DNA of 7,440 nt. Origin: Gemmobacter sp. GTDB lineage: Bacteria > Pseudomonadota > Alphaproteobacteria > Rhodobacterales > Rhodobacteraceae. The stretch covers positions 1 to 7,440 of the forward strand of contig JAUSPL010000267.1 in the NCBI GenBank assembly GCA_030656535.1. The letters run 5' to 3'. The notes below the pieces were generated by a model. That model worked only from the letters and a program-made list of their open reading frames with translations, did not search any database and had not been told where the DNA came from. Shown here piece by piece: positions 5,791 to 7,440 of this stretch (positions are counted from its first letter, which is position 1; every line of letters starts with the position of its first letter). The position numbers and the translations under genes were made by a program.

Positions 5791-6947
5791 ATGTCCAAGG
5801 ACCTGACAACGCAGGCTGCCCCGAGCGCGCTCATTTTGCCCGGGGACCGGGTTCCGTCTCTGGTGGCCAAGTCATCCCAAAACCCGCAGTTTCGCTTGGA
5901 CAGCATGGCCGGGCGATGGCTGGTGCTGGGGGTCATCGGGTCTGCCGCGTTGCCGGGTATGGCGGATCGTCTGACCCGCGTCATGGCGGATGCAGGGCCG
6001 TTCGACGATACCTTTGCCAGCCTGTTCGTGGTCACCCAGGACCCTGCGGACGCCGCATCGGGGCGGCTGTCAGACCGGATGCCGGGACGGCGGATATTTT
6101 GGGACGACGACAGCGGCCTTGCCCGCCAACTGGGTGCGCTGACCGCCAGCCCGGGGACCGAGGACCAGATGTTGACCTGCTGGATTGTGGTGGACCCGTC
6201 TCTGAGCGTTCACCGGGTGATCATGCTGCGCACCGATGGCAGCGATGTCGAAGAACTGATGTCGCTGCTGGCCGGACTGCCGCCGCCGGACCGTTGGCTG
6301 GGGTTTGAGGTCCCGGCCCCGATCCTTGTGTTGCCTCAGGTGTTCGAGCCTGAACTGTGCGACCACCTGATCGGGCTTTACAACGCGGATGGCGGCAAGG
6401 CGTCCGGGTTCATGCGGGATCAGGGCGGCAAGACGGTCGCCATGAACGACCCTGGGTTCAAGGTCCGCCGGGACTTTTTGTTGGATGCGCCCCAGGATAT
6501 CCGAGCGGTGCAGGCCCGCATCTTGCGCCGCGTGGTGCCCCAGATCGAGCGGGTCTTCTTCTTCCGCGCCACCCGGATGGATTCTTCCGCGCCACCCGGA
6601 TGGAACGGTATCTGGTCGGCTGCTATGACGCCACAGAGGGCGGGCATTTCCGACCGCACCGCGACAACACCACCTTGGGCACGGCGCACCGCCGCTGGGC
6701 GGTGTCGATCAATCTGAACGACGATTTCGACGGCGGCGAAGTCAGCTTTCCTGAATATTCCAGCCGGGGCTACAAGGCGCCGCGCGGCGGGGCTGTGATC
6801 TTTTCGTGTTCCGCCTTGCATGCGGTGTCGCGGGTTACGCGCGGGAAGCGCTATGCGTTTCTGCCGTTCTTGTATGACGACGCTGCCGCCGCAATCCGCG
6901 AAGCAAATGCCGCCAAGGTGCCCATCGCCGCAGATTATCGGGCCTGA
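5791..6947 (+). pseudogene. Redoxin-like/2OG-Fe(II) prolyl 4-hydroxylase-type oxygenase, broken by a 23-bp tandem duplication
   Basis: The intact gene would encode 377 residues. The N-terminal part (about 14-150) resembles the thioredoxin-fold redoxin domain fused to this oxygenase family but has no peroxidatic cysteine. The C-terminal part (about 175-355) is a prolyl 4-hydroxylase-like double-stranded beta-helix: RATRMERYLVGCYD, then GGHFRPHRDNTT with iron ligands His282 and Asp284, distal His336 in SALHAVSRV, and Arg346 ten residues on for 2-oxoglutarate. Numbers assume one repeat copy removed. As written, the reading frame follows the family through Met263, then shifts and stops at 6717 after 45 unrelated residues, losing every iron ligand; the catalytic half continues in another frame to TGA 6947. 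The start is ATG 5791 with AAGGA seven bases upstream. Substrate is unknown; related oxygenases hydroxylate proteins or small molecules. Confidence 0.88.
6559..6604 (+). repeat. Exact 23-bp tandem duplication that shifts the frame
   Basis: The 23 bases at 6559-6581 are repeated without a mismatch at 6582-6604. The unit begins TTCTTCCGCG and ends ACCCGGATGGA, encoding FFRATRM plus the first bases of a Glu codon. Because 23 is not a multiple of three, two copies put the rest of the oxygenase out of frame. With one copy the sequence reads VFFFRATRMERYLVGC, the pattern expected for the family. Confidence 0.97.
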
Positions 6948-6953
6948 CGCGGC

Positions 6954-7440
6954 CTAGCGGCAATAGCTTCCGTTGCGGTGCTGGGCGGTGTCATAGTGGA
7001 AATGGTCTTCGTGCATCCCATCCGACCCGGGGCCAAGCGTCGTACCAAAGATGCCGCAGGCCCTTTTGTGCACAGCCTTCATGAGGCTGCCGTATTTCCC
7101 GCGCCAGTCCTTGAGCACCGAAAGGGTCTGGCCATTGGCCAGAGTGATCGCCGAGATATCAATAGCCTTGCCCTTGGCATGTTCAGACAGTCTTGCCCCA
7201 GAGCGGTTGTTGCGCCCGCGGCAGGCATAGTGCGCGGCGACATGGATCTTTGCGACCCCGCCGCCGGTCCTGCCCACTTCGGGTTTGAGCGCGCGCTGGA
7301 CCCAGTCGGTCAGCGCCTCGGCGGTCTGACAATCAATCGTCGCGGCTTGTGACAGCGCCACCCCATCCACCGACGTCACCCGGACCGGGTTGGCAACACC
7401 GCAGCCCTTCACCTTGCCGACGATCGGGGAAATCGCCTGA
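6954..7440 (-). CDS. Extensin-like family protein, C-terminal part (runs off right edge)
   Basis: The last 161 residues of an extensin-like protein are present; the 5' end, probably with a signal peptide, lies beyond the window. The frame is open to the edge and the family sequence QAISPIVGKVKGCGVANPVRVTSVDGV runs across GTG 7412, so that codon is an internal valine and not the start. The domain resembles zinc D-Ala-D-Ala carboxypeptidase (M15/VanY-like) folds. SEHAKGKAIDIS (about residues 85-96 of the visible part) supplies the HxxxxxxD pair, and EDHFHYD near the end supplies the last histidines. Several cysteines fit an exported, disulfide-bonded protein. Despite the plant-derived name, bacterial members are probably envelope proteins; enzymatic activity is unproven. 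It converges on the oxygenase with six bases between stop codons. Confidence 0.9.
   Translation of the reverse strand, partial: QAISPIVGKVKGCGVANPVRVTSVDGVALSQAATIDCQTAEALTDWVQRALKPEVGRTGGGVAKIHVAAHYACRGRNNRSGARLSEHAKGKAIDISAITLANGQTLSVLKDWRGKYGSLMKAVHKRACGIFGTTLGPGSDGMHEDHFHYDTAQHRNGSYCR

Noticed and set aside
6600..6947. Re-initiation at ATG 6600 to make the catalytic half as a separate protein
   Set aside because: There is no Shine-Dalgarno before this ATG, which lies in the repeat itself, and the fragment would lack part of the oxygenase fold.

Overview
This GC-rich window looks like chromosomal DNA of an alphaproteobacterium, most likely of the Rhodobacterales/Roseobacter group. The strongest evidence is a circularly permuted, two-piece alphaproteobacterial tmRNA gene (ssrA) at about 3740-4056. 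Gene content fits this: a DUF2125 protein, a DUF2182/DUF1326 pair, an extensin-like protein, a PotD-like binding protein and a redoxin-like/2OG-Fe(II) oxygenase fusion. I see no transposase, integrase, phage gene, CRISPR array or tRNA, so this reads as ordinary chromosome rather than a mobile island.

Layout, left to right. (1) The 5' part of a YhdH/AcuI-type zinc-free MDR oxidoreductase (1-222, minus) runs off the left edge. (2) Behind it on the same strand lies a tightly packed operon, transcribed right to left: DUF2182 membrane protein, DUF1326 protein with a CxCxxxCxC cluster, and a DinB/YfiT-like putative metal-binding protein. Both internal junctions are 4-base GTGA stop/start overlaps. 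(3) Diverging from that operon is a secreted PotD-like ABC substrate-binding protein (2473-3522, plus), followed at once by an intrinsic terminator and not by any permease or ATPase gene. (4) A promoter and the permuted ssrA gene occupy 3704 to about 4056. (5) A ChaC-type gamma-glutamylcyclotransferase (minus) and a DUF2125 membrane-anchored protein (plus) diverge from a 64-base spacer. (6) A redoxin-like/2OG-Fe(II) oxygenase gene (plus) is broken by an exact 23-bp tandem duplication just before its catalytic iron-binding motif. (7) An extensin-like protein (minus) converges on it with only 6 bases between stop codons and runs off the right edge.

Functionally these are mostly independent housekeeping or accessory loci. 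Two are worth attention: the translationally coupled DUF2182-DUF1326-DinB operon, whose function is undescribed as far as I know, and the duplication-broken oxygenase, where removing one repeat copy restores a complete 377-residue protein. All assignments were made by reading the sequence and recalling family motifs; no database search was run.
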